This document shows positions 33,802-41,218 of a stretch of DNA of 64,000 nucleotides, piece by piece. Position 1 is the stretch's first letter. Each line of letters begins with the position of its first letter. Origin of the DNA: CAYOWK01 sp964407665 (GTDB lineage Bacteria > Pseudomonadota > Alphaproteobacteria > Caulobacterales > Hyphomonadaceae); NCBI GenBank assembly GCA_964407665.1, contig CAYOWK010000005.1, positions 62,001-126,000 of the forward strand, given 5' to 3'. A program made the position numbers and the translations under genes. The notes beneath the pieces were generated by a model, which saw only the letters and a program-made list of their open reading frames with translations, had not been told where the DNA came from and did not search any database.

Positions 33802-34140
33802 ATGCCTGCCAGACCAGATTTCGAGTATTTGACGCCATCCAGCCCGGCCGACCTTCTCCGTGGTCAAATCGCCTCCAAGAAAGTGCTGCTGCACGAAGCC
33901 CGGGACGCAATTGCAAAAATTCGGACTCAGGCCGCGTTCTCACGGGGCGGTTTGACCCGTTGGCAGCAAGGCCGCATCGGCGGACATCTGAATGATGTTC
34001 GCCGAATAACGTCCTGGCTTGAACTGGCTGAGGACCGGCTAATGCGCCTTGAGGTTGCAGAGGAAGACGCGAGCAGAACCCCGCCCCATTCTGACAACCC
34101 GCGCAAGCTGTTGAAGTTAAAGGACCGGAACGGCGCATGA
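33802..34140 (+). CDS. Hypothetical protein next to attR
   Basis: 112 aa, helical and charged (QIASKKVLLHEARDAIAKIR; GHLNDVRRITSWLELAEDRL). No family recognised. It ends 45 bp before the right attachment repeat. Upstream 33609-33801 holds a CCGGGGCC/GGCCCCGG dyad (33646-33669) and no other gene. It may be an accessory or small regulatory gene of the element. Confidence 0.4.
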   Translation: MPARPDFEYLTPSSPADLLRGQIASKKVLLHEARDAIAKIRTQAAFSRGGLTRWQQGRIGGHLNDVRRITSWLELAEDRLMRLEVAEEDASRTPPHSDNPRKLLKLKDRNGA

Positions 34141-34185
34141 ACCGTCAGAACGGGCGTTGAAAACAGGCAAGTTTCCCGGTTTTTT

Positions 34186-34239
34186 GCAGGACTCATAATC
34201 CTGAGGTCCCCGGTTCGATCCCGGGTCCCACTACCAGCC
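34186..34239 (+). repeat. Right attachment repeat (attR), tRNA 3' fragment
   Basis: Exact copy of 16836-16889: anticodon arm, T arm, acceptor 3' strand, CCA and GCC. It lacks the D arm and the 5' acceptor strand, so it is not a functional tRNA gene. It follows TTTTTT and marks the right end of the element. Confidence 0.92.
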
Positions 34240-34303
34240 GCCGCCGGGCGAAAGTCCCGCCTCCGGGCGGCTCCCGGAATGCCGAATTCCCCCTAAACGC
34301 AAA

Positions 34304-34331
34304 CGGCCTGACGCATGTCTACGTCAGGCCG
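34304..34331 (-). terminator. Terminator hairpin (second of two) after H-NS-like gene
   Basis: CGGCCTGACG and CGTCAGGCCG form a 10-bp perfect stem with an 8-base loop; on the minus strand TTTGCGTTT follows. It lies just outside attR, so it also insulates the element from chromosomal transcription. Confidence 0.65.
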
Positions 34332-34355
34332 AAAGCATCAGTCCGGAGGGATACA

Positions 34356-34383
34356 GGCTGCGGCGGTTTCTCCCACCGCAGCC
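34356..34383 (-). terminator. Terminator hairpin directly after H-NS-like gene
   Basis: GGCTGCGG and CCGCAGCC form an 8-bp stem 12 bp downstream of the H-NS-like stop. It is the first of two tandem hairpins. Confidence 0.5.
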
Positions 34384-34394
34384 TTGGAGTCCGT

Positions 34395-34751
34395 CTATTT
34401 GACGAGGAACTTGGCGCGGTTCACGCCACGGGCTTCCAGATCCTTCAGCCATTTCGGCGTCGGACCACGACCCGTATAGGTCTCATTGTTCGGGCCGACA
34501 TATTTCGGCTTCAGCTTCACGCCAGCGTCCGAGCGCTTGCGACGACCGCCGCGGCCCACCGATACATCAAGGTCAATCCCGAGTTCGGAAGCTTTCGCCC
34601 GCATCTCGCTCATGAAAGCGACGCGCGCCTCTTCCTGCTTCTGCTGGCGCAGTTCTTCAGCCCGCTCGATCAGGTTGCCGAGTTCGGAGATGCTGAGTGC
34701 GTCTATGTTGGGAAGCGAATCTTTGGCGCTACGGGCGCGGGTATCTTTCAT
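34395..34751 (-). CDS. H-NS-family nucleoid-associated protein
   Basis: 118 aa. N-terminal oligomerisation coiled coil (ELGNLIERAEELRQQKQEEA; RVAFMSEMRAKASELGID), then the C-terminal DNA-binding module KPKYVGPNNETYTGRGPTPK followed by WLKDLEARGVNRAKFLV. The TGRGPTPKW element is the H-NS/HvrA AT-hook-like motif. It binds AT-rich DNA and silences foreign genes. Its position immediately outside attR of a mobile element is suggestive but it is probably chromosomal, with tandem terminators of its own. Confidence 0.88.
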   Translation of the reverse strand: MKDTRARSAKDSLPNIDALSISELGNLIERAEELRQQKQEEARVAFMSEMRAKASELGIDLDVSVGRGGRRKRSDAGVKLKPKYVGPNNETYTGRGPTPKWLKDLEARGVNRAKFLVK

Positions 34752-34968
34752 GTTCAGTGACCTTGGCTCGAATCAACAAATTCCAGGATCCCAACCTGAC
34801 CCCGCCGATACCCCAATATCAAAATGTTGTCTTGGTTATTTTGCGGGGAGGCGCTGCAAAATCAGATATTATGATCTCGCTCGCGTCTGTTGCGGCCAGA
34901 ACTTCCGGGTCCGATAGCTGGAATGCTGGCGACATTGAATTGTAACAGCGGTTCTATTGTCTGCCCGT

Positions 34969-35439
34969 TCAACGCCCTGCGGGCGCTGTTGATACGCTCG
35001 AGGGCAGGGTCTCGCCGTCGGGCAAGCCAGGACGATCTGCTTTGTGGGCTACGAGCAACCGGCCGCGTGGCCCCGGCGCCCAGACCGCTGCATCGTCCCC
35101 GCTGACATCGAAGAAACCGAGCTGGTGGGCCTGCGCGAGATGTAGCCCGTCACGGTAGAGAGGCACGCAAAGCCTCCAGTCAAAACTTGCATAGATGGCG
35201 CTCGCAGTGGTTCTGAAGTCGGGCTCCAGCAAGCCTGGCGTGACTTCGCGGCCGTAGCGAAGCGAATGCCGGCGGTAGCGGACAGACATGTCGTCCCGCC
35301 AGGCTGTCAGTGCCGGGAGACGGATGGTTTCCAGAACCGCGCCTTCGCCCATCCGTATCATCCGCCGGACCCAGGCGATGAACGCAGGCCGTTCCAGGGG
35401 AACTGCCGCAGGATCAAATACCATCAAGTCGTAGCTCAT
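34969..35439 (-). CDS. Conserved protein of the MSYDLMVF family
   Basis: 156 aa starting MSYDLMVFDPAAVPLERPAF and IAWVRRMIR, later RTTASAIYASFDWRLCVPLY. Proteins with this N-terminal signature are widespread and usually uncharacterised, often near toxin-immunity or stress genes. No catalytic motif is visible. The C-terminus here (ADRPGLPDGETLPSSVSTAP) looks disordered and may be divergent. The region 34752-34968 upstream of the H-NS-like gene holds no gene. Confidence 0.6.
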   Translation of the reverse strand: MSYDLMVFDPAAVPLERPAFIAWVRRMIRMGEGAVLETIRLPALTAWRDDMSVRYRRHSLRYGREVTPGLLEPDFRTTASAIYASFDWRLCVPLYRDGLHLAQAHQLGFFDVSGDDAAVWAPGPRGRLLVAHKADRPGLPDGETLPSSVSTAPAGR

Positions 35440-35739
35440 CCCGCCCAGCTCCGGCTTTGCCCTGCAAATCTATGTTGTGACCGCTAATATTCGCTTGCTA
35501 CCGGACGTTGAAATGCAACTTCTGGCCCGGGAACGCTGCGAAAAACGGCATCCCGCGAACGCCCCAAATGTATTGCCGCGCCTTGCGGAGGGGCTTCCAT
35601 GCGCTTCTTTTTGATACGGAAAATCCCCCCGACGCTTGATGTCTAAGACGAGACGAACGCCGAGCTGTTTACCAATAGCAAACCAATTGGTTGAAAAATC
35701 GGCCTCAGGAATTAACGCCTTTTCTGCACTGGGCCCGTC

Positions 35740-37104
35740 ATGACTGACTCCATCGATGTGACCGAACGCCTGCGTTTCGTGCGTCTCGACGCCAGCGCCC
35801 AGCAGTCGCTCCGAGAGGTGGGTCCGCTGGTCCGGGAGGCTTTCCCGCAGATTCTCAAGACCTTCTATGACCATCTTTCGAAATGGCCGGCCATGACGGC
35901 GTTCTTTTCGAGACCCGGCTCCGCCGATCATGCGGCCCGCAAGCAGGCGGAGCACTGGTCTATCATCCTCAAGGGTGATTTCAGCGCGGACTACATCGCC
36001 TCGGCCAGACGCATTGGCGAAACCCACGCCCGCATCGGTCTTGAGCCTCAATGGTACATTGCAGGGTATAATTTCATCATCGAACAGGTGACGGCGAAGA
36101 TTGCCGAAAACTGCTTCGTGGACCGCAAGGGCGGGGATGTGAAGTCGCGCCATGCCCGTTTCGTGCGCCTGTCCGGAGCATTCAACCGCGCGGCGCTCCT
36201 CGATATGGAAATGGCAATTGCAGTTTATCTGCAGGCAGGCCTTCAAGCACAGCGCAGGGCGCAGTCCATCGCGGAAACAGCACTCGCTTTCGGCACGACA
36301 GTGGACGGCGTCGTCAATGCAGTTGCGTCTGCGGCGACTGATCTCGAGCGCACGTCGCGTTCCATGAACGCGATCGCCGAGGCGACATCGGCCAAGGCCA
36401 TCTCGGTCGCTGCGGCGGCAGAAGAGGCGACGGGCAATGTCCGGGTTGTTGCGACGTCCGCCGACGAAATGGGACAAGCTGTTGGCGAGATTGCCGGCCA
36501 GGTCAGCCATGCGTCCCGAATTGCGGCAGACGCCGTTGTGAAGGCGCGCACGACCAACGAAACGATCGCGGAACTCTCGGTCGCGGCAGACCGTATCGGA
36601 GAGGTCGTGTCGCTCATTTCGCAGATTGCAGCCCAGACCAACCTTCTCGCCCTCAACGCAACCATCGAGAGCGCCAGGGCAGGCGAAGCCGGTCGCGGAT
36701 TTGCCGTTGTGGCGTCCGAAGTGAAGTCGCTTGCCGGGCAGACGACCAAGGCCACCGAGGAAATTGGCGCCCAGATCGCAAACATGCAGGCCATCACACG
36801 GACCTCGGTCGAGGCGATCTCCGCGATCCAGACAACCATCAACGAGATCGATATGGTGTCCGCCGCGATCAACGCCGCGGTTGAGGAACAGACCGCCACC
36901 ACAAAGGAAATCGCCCGCAACACCCGGGAAGCGGCAGCCGGAACGCAGGACGTCACCCGCAACATCACGGATGTTCAGCAGGGCGCGACGAAAACCGGCG
37001 CCGCAGCCGGTGAAGTCGTTGACGCCTCAAGCTCGCTCGGTCGCCAGGCGGTTCAGCTGCGAGAACAGGTGAGCGCCTTCATTCAGTCCATCCGGGCGGC
37101 CTGA
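35740..37104 (+). CDS. Globin-coupled methyl-accepting chemotaxis protein
   Basis: 454 aa, no transmembrane segment, so a soluble cytoplasmic receptor. Residues about 10-165 form a protoglobin sensor: FPQILKTFYDHLSKWPAMTA, and HARIGLEPQWYIAGYNF with proximal His at residue 96, the typical globin-coupled sensor signature. A linker leads to the MCP signalling domain with the conserved tip IAAQTNLLALNATIESARAG and EAGRGFAVVASEVKSLA (about 297-338). It should bind haem and sense oxygen, signalling through CheA/CheW for aerotaxis. It ends in a strong terminator and stands alone. The 300-bp gap upstream is promoter sequence with no other gene. Confidence 0.92.
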   Translation: MTDSIDVTERLRFVRLDASAQQSLREVGPLVREAFPQILKTFYDHLSKWPAMTAFFSRPGSADHAARKQAEHWSIILKGDFSADYIASARRIGETHARIGLEPQWYIAGYNFIIEQVTAKIAENCFVDRKGGDVKSRHARFVRLSGAFNRAALLDMEMAIAVYLQAGLQAQRRAQSIAETALAFGTTVDGVVNAVASAATDLERTSRSMNAIAEATSAKAISVAAAAEEATGNVRVVATSADEMGQAVGEIAGQVSHASRIAADAVVKARTTNETIAELSVAADRIGEVVSLISQIAAQTNLLALNATIESARAGEAGRGFAVVASEVKSLAGQTTKATEEIGAQIANMQAITRTSVEAISAIQTTINEIDMVSAAINAAVEEQTATTKEIARNTREAAAGTQDVTRNITDVQQGATKTGAAAGEVVDASSSLGRQAVQLREQVSAFIQSIRAA

Positions 37105-37132
37105 GACCTAAAGGTCTTGAACGACACTTCAA

Positions 37133-37159
37133 CCCGCCAGCGAAGCTGGCGGGTTTTTT
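37133..37159 (+). terminator. Rho-independent terminator of the chemoreceptor gene
   Basis: CCCGCCAGC-GAA-GCTGGCGGG, a 9-bp perfect stem with a 3-base loop, followed by TTTTTT. It is the strongest canonical terminator seen in this part of the window. Confidence 0.9.
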
Positions 37160-37380
37160 GTTCCGCAGATGCGGTCGGTCGAAGCGCAGCGGCCGCCGGA
37201 TGCGGTCTCGGATGGCAAATGTAGGATTCAGGTCAGAAGTTTATGAATCCCGCCGAAAAATTAACCTCTACTTTACGGTCTGCTGGCACCTTCACTTTCA
37301 GAGAGACGGACCGGTCCCCCCCGCCGTCCTCCATACGATCGCGAACCGCGCGCTGTCCCCCCTGCCGCGTTCGCTGAGAA

Positions 37381-37413
37381 GGCCGCGCCTGTCGTCCCCC
37401 CGCAGGCGCGGCC
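37381..37413 (-). terminator. Terminator hairpin after pgsA
   Basis: GGCCGCGCCTG and CAGGCGCGGCC form an 11-bp perfect stem with an 11-base loop, three bases past the pgsA stop. The remainder of 37160-37380 shows no gene. Confidence 0.65.
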
Positions 37414-37416
37414 ATT

Positions 37417-38088
37417 TCATGTCCGGGCCGAGCCTGCCGGCCGGAGGTATGCGGCTCCGGTCCAGGCCGAAAGAGCTGCGGCCAGCACTAGAAAAGCCAG
37501 CCAGACCCCGATCATGGTCGTTTCAGGTCCTGACGCCCGATCCTGTGGTGCAAGCTGCTCGTGGATGGCCGGCGCCACCATCGCAGCGCCCACAACAGTC
37601 AGCTCCACGGCGGTTTTCCACTTCGCCAGCGGCGATACGCGCACGCCCTCGCCATCAGGAGAGATGAGTCGCAGGACCGTGATGAGGAGATCCCGGCCGA
37701 TGATCACAGCCGCGCTGGCCGCGATCACGGGCCAGAGTGGGTAACCTGTCTCCAGAACCTGCACCGCAAGCACGATCAGAGGCAGCCCGACCAGCACCTT
37801 GTCGGCGATGGGGTCGAGAATCCGGCCCAGCTTGCTTTCCGCCTTGAGCGCACGCGCCGCCCAGCCATCGAACAGGTCGGTTAGGGCTGCGGCGACGAAC
37901 AGTCCCGCGGTCCACCACGCCCAGAAGGTCCGCACGTCAGCCGCCCCATCAATGGCGGCCCAATACTGCCACGCAGCCCAGGCTGCTGCTGGGGCCAGAA
38001 CCAGCCGCAGGCCCGTCAGGAGATTGGGTAGGTGCTTCAGCAAGGAAAGCTCTCCGCAGGGTTCGGTCTTCGCCCCTATCTCGCTCAT
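37417..38088 (-). CDS. pgsA: CDP-alcohol phosphatidyltransferase, PgsA-like
   Basis: 223 aa from ATG 38088. The catalytic signature DG-x2-AR-x8-G-x3-D-x3-D is intact in DLFDGWAARALKAESKLGRI followed by LDPIADK. Hydrophobic spans flank it (LFVAAALTDLF; VLVGLPLIVLAVQVL; WPVIAASAAVIIGRDLLITV). It makes phosphatidylglycerol phosphate from CDP-diacylglycerol and glycerol-3-phosphate in the inner membrane. N-terminal HLPNLLTGLRLVLAP is typical of PgsA. Divergent from the TonB receptor; longer open frame upstream overlaps that gene and is not coding. Confidence 0.88.
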   Translation of the reverse strand: MSEIGAKTEPCGELSLLKHLPNLLTGLRLVLAPAAAWAAWQYWAAIDGAADVRTFWAWWTAGLFVAAALTDLFDGWAARALKAESKLGRILDPIADKVLVGLPLIVLAVQVLETGYPLWPVIAASAAVIIGRDLLITVLRLISPDGEGVRVSPLAKWKTAVELTVVGAAMVAPAIHEQLAPQDRASGPETTMIGVWLAFLVLAAALSAWTGAAYLRPAGSART

Positions 38089-38180
38089 CGGGAGCTCCAA
38101 GGCGATGGCCCAAGGCTCAAAGGCCGGGCGCAAATGCCAGCCGGCCAAAAATCCGCGCTTCCCCTGTTGCAAACTGTCGA

Positions 38181-38208
38181 TGTTATACCGTAACGCTACA
38201 GTATAACA
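38181..38208. promoter_or_regulatory. Tandem Zur-like boxes
   Basis: Two abutting 13-mers, GTTATACCGTAAC (38182-38194) and GCTACAGTATAAC (38195-38207), the second being the first in inverse with two changes. Together they make a near-perfect dyad TGTTATAC/GTATAACA. Zur operators in proteobacteria have a GTTAT...ATAAC core. The boxes end 16 bp before the receptor start, where zinc-loaded Zur would block transcription. Confidence 0.65.
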
Positions 38209-38223
38209 TCTCTGGAGCGTATC

Positions 38224-40293
38224 ATGCGCGTTGTCGTTGCCGCCGCCATTGGAGTGCTTGCCGCCGAGGGGGCCGCCGCCCAGACGCCCGTTCAGCCAGG
38301 TTCTCCCGCCCGGGAAGTGATTGTTGTCACGGGCCTTGGCCCCGAGCGGTCGAGCGACGAACTGATCGCGAGCACCACGGTTCTCGAAGAGCGCGACCTG
38401 GCCGAGCGGCTCGACGGTGGTCTGGGCGACACGCTCGCTGGCTTGCCGGGGGTATCGACCACCTCGTTTGGACCCGGCGCCAGCCGCCCCGTGATTCGCG
38501 GGCTCGGCGCCGAGCGGGTGCAGGTTCTCAACAACGGTGTTGGCGTCATCGACGCCTCCGCCGCCAGCCCCGACCACGCCGTCACCGCCGACCCGCTCGG
38601 CGCCGAGCGCATCGAGATCCTGCGCGGCCCCGCAGCGCTTGCCTATGGCGGCGGGGCTACTGGCGGCGTGGTCAACGTCATCGACGGCCTGATTGCCGAG
38701 AAGCCCGTTGAAGGCGGCGTCAGCGCCAAGGGTTATGCCGGCTACACGTCTGTTGACGAAGGAACCACCCTGGCGGCGCGCGGCGCGGCCTCGGCCGGCC
38801 CGGCCACGCTTGTTCTATCCGCCTCCCGCCGCGACGCCGGAAATCTCTCCATTCCCGGATTCGCGGAGTCTGCTCGCCTCCGGGCAGCCGAGGAGGAAGC
38901 CTCAGACGAGGAGGGTGCAGGGCACGAGGAAGAGGAAGAAGCCTATGGCGAGCTTCCGAACTCCTTCTCGTTCACGGATACATTGAGCGCGGGTCTCTCC
39001 TTCTCCGGCGACACGGGCTTTGTCGGGGTCGCCATCCGCAACCTGGATTCGCGCTACGGCATCGTCGGCGGCCACGAGCACGAGCACGAGGAAGGCGAAG
39101 AGGGCGCTGAAGAGGAAGAGGCGCACGGCGACGAGCAGCCCTTCATCGAACTGAAGCAGACCCGCATGGATCTTCGCGGCGGCGTGTACTTCGACGAGGG
39201 CCCGTTCGAACGCTTCACCGCATCAGTCTCTGGCGTCGACTACGAGCACACGGAATTCGAGGCCCCGGGCGTTGCCGGAACAGTGTTCAATTCCAACGGC
39301 GTCGAGGCGCGCGCCGAACTTGAGCATGTCCACAGTGCAGGCTTTGGCGGCAGCGTCGGCGTGCAGGCCTCCCGCCGCCGCTTCGAGGCCGTCGGCGACG
39401 AAGCCTTCATCAGCCCCACGACCACCGAACAGGCCGGCGCCTTCATCTTCGAAACCTGGGACAGCGGCGTCTGGGGTGTCGAGGGCGGTCTCCGTCTCGA
39501 CAGCGTTTCGGTCGATAACTCCGTGGCGGGTGTGCGCAGCTTTGCGCCGGTCAACGCCTCGTTCGGCGTCCATGGTCACGTCCTTGAAGACCTGTTCCTT
39601 GGCGCCTCCGTCAGCCGCACCGAACGCGCGCCGACTGACGTGGAACTCTTTGCCGATGGCCCGCACATCGCCACGCGCCAGTACGAGATCGGCGACAGCG
39701 AACTCGACACCGAGAAAGGCGTGACACTGGAACTCAGCGCCCGCTGGGAGGCCGGCCCCCTGACGCTGGGCGCCACCGCCTATCGCTACCAGTTCGAGGA
39801 CTTCATCTACCTGTCGCCCACCGGCGCCACGCTCGATGAACTCCCGGTCTTCCAGACGGTTCAGGCCGACGCCAATTTCACGGGCGCCGAAGTGACCGCC
39901 GGCATGGACTTCGGCTCACTCCTTGGCGTGACGTGGCGTGCAGACGCAGCCGCCGACGTCGTCCGTGCCGAACTCGACTCGGGCGGTGACCTCCCGCGCA
40001 TCCCGCCCGCATCCGCGACGGCGGGCCTCGAAGCCGAATTTGGCCGCGTGACAGGCCGGATCGAGGGCCGGTGGGCGGCCGAACAGGACCGTATCGCGGA
40101 CTACGAACTGCCGACCGACGGATACACGGTTCTCGATGTCCGGGTGACCACCCGCATTCTCGACGGCCTCGACTTCATCGTTGAAGGCACGAACCTGACG
40201 GACGAGGAGGTCCGCATCCACGTCTCCCCGCTCAAGGACCTCGCGCCGCAACCGGGCAGGGGCGTGCGCGCCGCCCTGCGGGCCAGCTTCTAG
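38224..40293 (+). CDS. znuD: TonB-dependent zinc receptor, ZnuD-like
   Basis: 689 aa with a Sec signal (VVVAAAIGVLAAEGAAAQT). TonB-box-like REVIVVTG precedes a plug domain (STTSFGPGASRPVIRGLGAE; EILRGPAALAYGGGATGGVV) and a 22-strand-type barrel ending in Phe. Two extracellular-loop-sized inserts are extremely acidic and His-rich: AAEEEASDEEGAGHEEEEE (about 221-239) and HEHEHEEGEEGAEEEEAHGD (284-303). Such His/Glu loops are the hallmark of ZnuD zinc receptors. The tandem Zur-like operator just upstream agrees. It takes up zinc, possibly other metals, across the outer membrane. Confidence 0.85.
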   Translation: MRVVVAAAIGVLAAEGAAAQTPVQPGSPAREVIVVTGLGPERSSDELIASTTVLEERDLAERLDGGLGDTLAGLPGVSTTSFGPGASRPVIRGLGAERVQVLNNGVGVIDASAASPDHAVTADPLGAERIEILRGPAALAYGGGATGGVVNVIDGLIAEKPVEGGVSAKGYAGYTSVDEGTTLAARGAASAGPATLVLSASRRDAGNLSIPGFAESARLRAAEEEASDEEGAGHEEEEEAYGELPNSFSFTDTLSAGLSFSGDTGFVGVAIRNLDSRYGIVGGHEHEHEEGEEGAEEEEAHGDEQPFIELKQTRMDLRGGVYFDEGPFERFTASVSGVDYEHTEFEAPGVAGTVFNSNGVEARAELEHVHSAGFGGSVGVQASRRRFEAVGDEAFISPTTTEQAGAFIFETWDSGVWGVEGGLRLDSVSVDNSVAGVRSFAPVNASFGVHGHVLEDLFLGASVSRTERAPTDVELFADGPHIATRQYEIGDSELDTEKGVTLELSARWEAGPLTLGATAYRYQFEDFIYLSPTGATLDELPVFQTVQADANFTGAEVTAGMDFGSLLGVTWRADAAADVVRAELDSGGDLPRIPPASATAGLEAEFGRVTGRIEGRWAAEQDRIADYELPTDGYTVLDVRVTTRILDGLDFIVEGTNLTDEEVRIHVSPLKDLAPQPGRGVRAALRASF

Positions 40294-41081
40294 TTCCTCG
40301 GCTTCGGCGGCACGATCGGCAGCGACGAGGACAGGCCACCGTCTACCACCAGGGCATGCCCGTTCACATAGCTCGCTTCGTCAGAGGCGAGGAACAGCGC
40401 CGCCCTGGCGATCTCTTCGGGCTGGCCATAGCGGCGCAGCGGGTTCAGCTGGCCGATCATGTCTTCCTTTCCGCGCTCGCGGGCGCGGTCGAACAGCGGC
40501 TTGGTCATGCCCGTCTCGATCAGGCCCGGGCAGATGGCGTTCACGCGCACATTGGTCCCGGCAAGATTCTGGCACGCGGTCGTCACCATGTTGATGACCC
40601 CAGCCTTGGAAGCCGAGTAGGCGGGGCTCCCCGCGCCCGAGCGCAGGCCCGCAACGCTGGCGGTGCAGACGATGGCGCCGCCGCCGCGCTTGGCCATTTC
40701 CGGCCCTGCGATCTGGATCGCCAGCATCGGCCCGATCAGGTTGACCTGCAGGATCTGTTTCCACTGGTCTTCCATCTGCTCGAAGAAGGAGGGCACGCCG
40801 CCCGAAATCCCGGCGTTGGCGTACACCACGTCCAGCGATCCGAATTTCGACAAGGCGAGGTCCATCAGCGCTTTCACATCGGCGGATGACCCAGCGTCCA
40901 TCTCCACCGCTTCCGCCGTTCCGCCAGCTTCCCGGATCGTCGCAACCGTCGCGGCGACGTCGGCGGACCGGTCAGCTGCGACCACCCTGGCGCCTTCTCC
41001 GGCGAACAGGCGGGCGGATGCGCGGCCGATCCCGGAGGCCGCCCCCGTCACAACCACGGTCTTTCCAGCAAAACGGTTCAA
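40290..41081 (-). CDS. Short-chain dehydrogenase/reductase
   Basis: 263 aa from TTG 41081, chosen because GGGAGAG precedes it and it gives the canonical SDR start (NRFAGKTVVVTGAASGIGRA). NAD loop TGAASGIG, NAG motif YANAGISGG, catalytic Ser/Tyr/Lys in ASVAGLRSGAGSPAYSASKA, and C-terminal YVNGHALVVDGG. It is a classical SDR; the substrate is unknown. It converges with the zinc receptor gene and the two stops overlap by four bases. Confidence 0.85.
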   Translation of the reverse strand: MNRFAGKTVVVTGAASGIGRASARLFAGEGARVVAADRSADVAATVATIREAGGTAEAVEMDAGSSADVKALMDLALSKFGSLDVVYANAGISGGVPSFFEQMEDQWKQILQVNLIGPMLAIQIAGPEMAKRGGGAIVCTASVAGLRSGAGSPAYSASKAGVINMVTTACQNLAGTNVRVNAICPGLIETGMTKPLFDRARERGKEDMIGQLNPLRRYGQPEEIARAALFLASDEASYVNGHALVVDGGLSSSLPIVPPKPRN

Positions 41082-41218
41082 GGCGGTCTCTCCCGGGTGT
41101 GATTTCGATTTGCGACCGGGTTTAGAGCGGAGAACGCTCGTACGGAAGCGGTAACACGCTTGCGCCCCACGCACGGGTGTGTCTGATACGCCCGGAAAAA
41201 CGGGAGGCGCGTTCGCGT

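Larger units (their letters stand above)
16836..34239. mobile_element. tRNA-integrated HK97-type element, capsid-forming satellite-like
   Basis: About 17.4 kb between perfect 54-bp repeats. Contents: integrase and excisionase-like genes, a tape measure gene, head-tail connector, TerL, TerS, HNH-P-loop protein, capsid, protease, portal, an O-like replication initiator with iterons, an XRE regulator and several unknown early proteins. No tail tube, tail terminator, baseplate, fibre, holin or endolysin gene is recognisable. Capsid-forming PICIs are known to encode HK97-like heads and their own terminase while taking tails from a helper; size and content fit. The tape measure gene does not belong to that known plan. 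A deleted prophage is the alternative. Confidence 0.8.

Noticed and set aside
34186..34236. Second tRNA gene at the right end of the element
   Set aside because: Only the anticodon arm, T arm and acceptor 3' strand are present; the D arm and 5' acceptor strand are missing. It is the attachment repeat.
16836..34239. Gene transfer agent cluster
   Set aside because: Integrase, excisionase-like gene, perfect att repeats and an own replication initiator are present and tail genes absent, which is unlike chromosomal GTA clusters.
34395..34751. H-NS-like gene as part of the mobile element
   Set aside because: It lies outside the right att repeat and has its own tandem terminators, so it is assigned to the chromosome.
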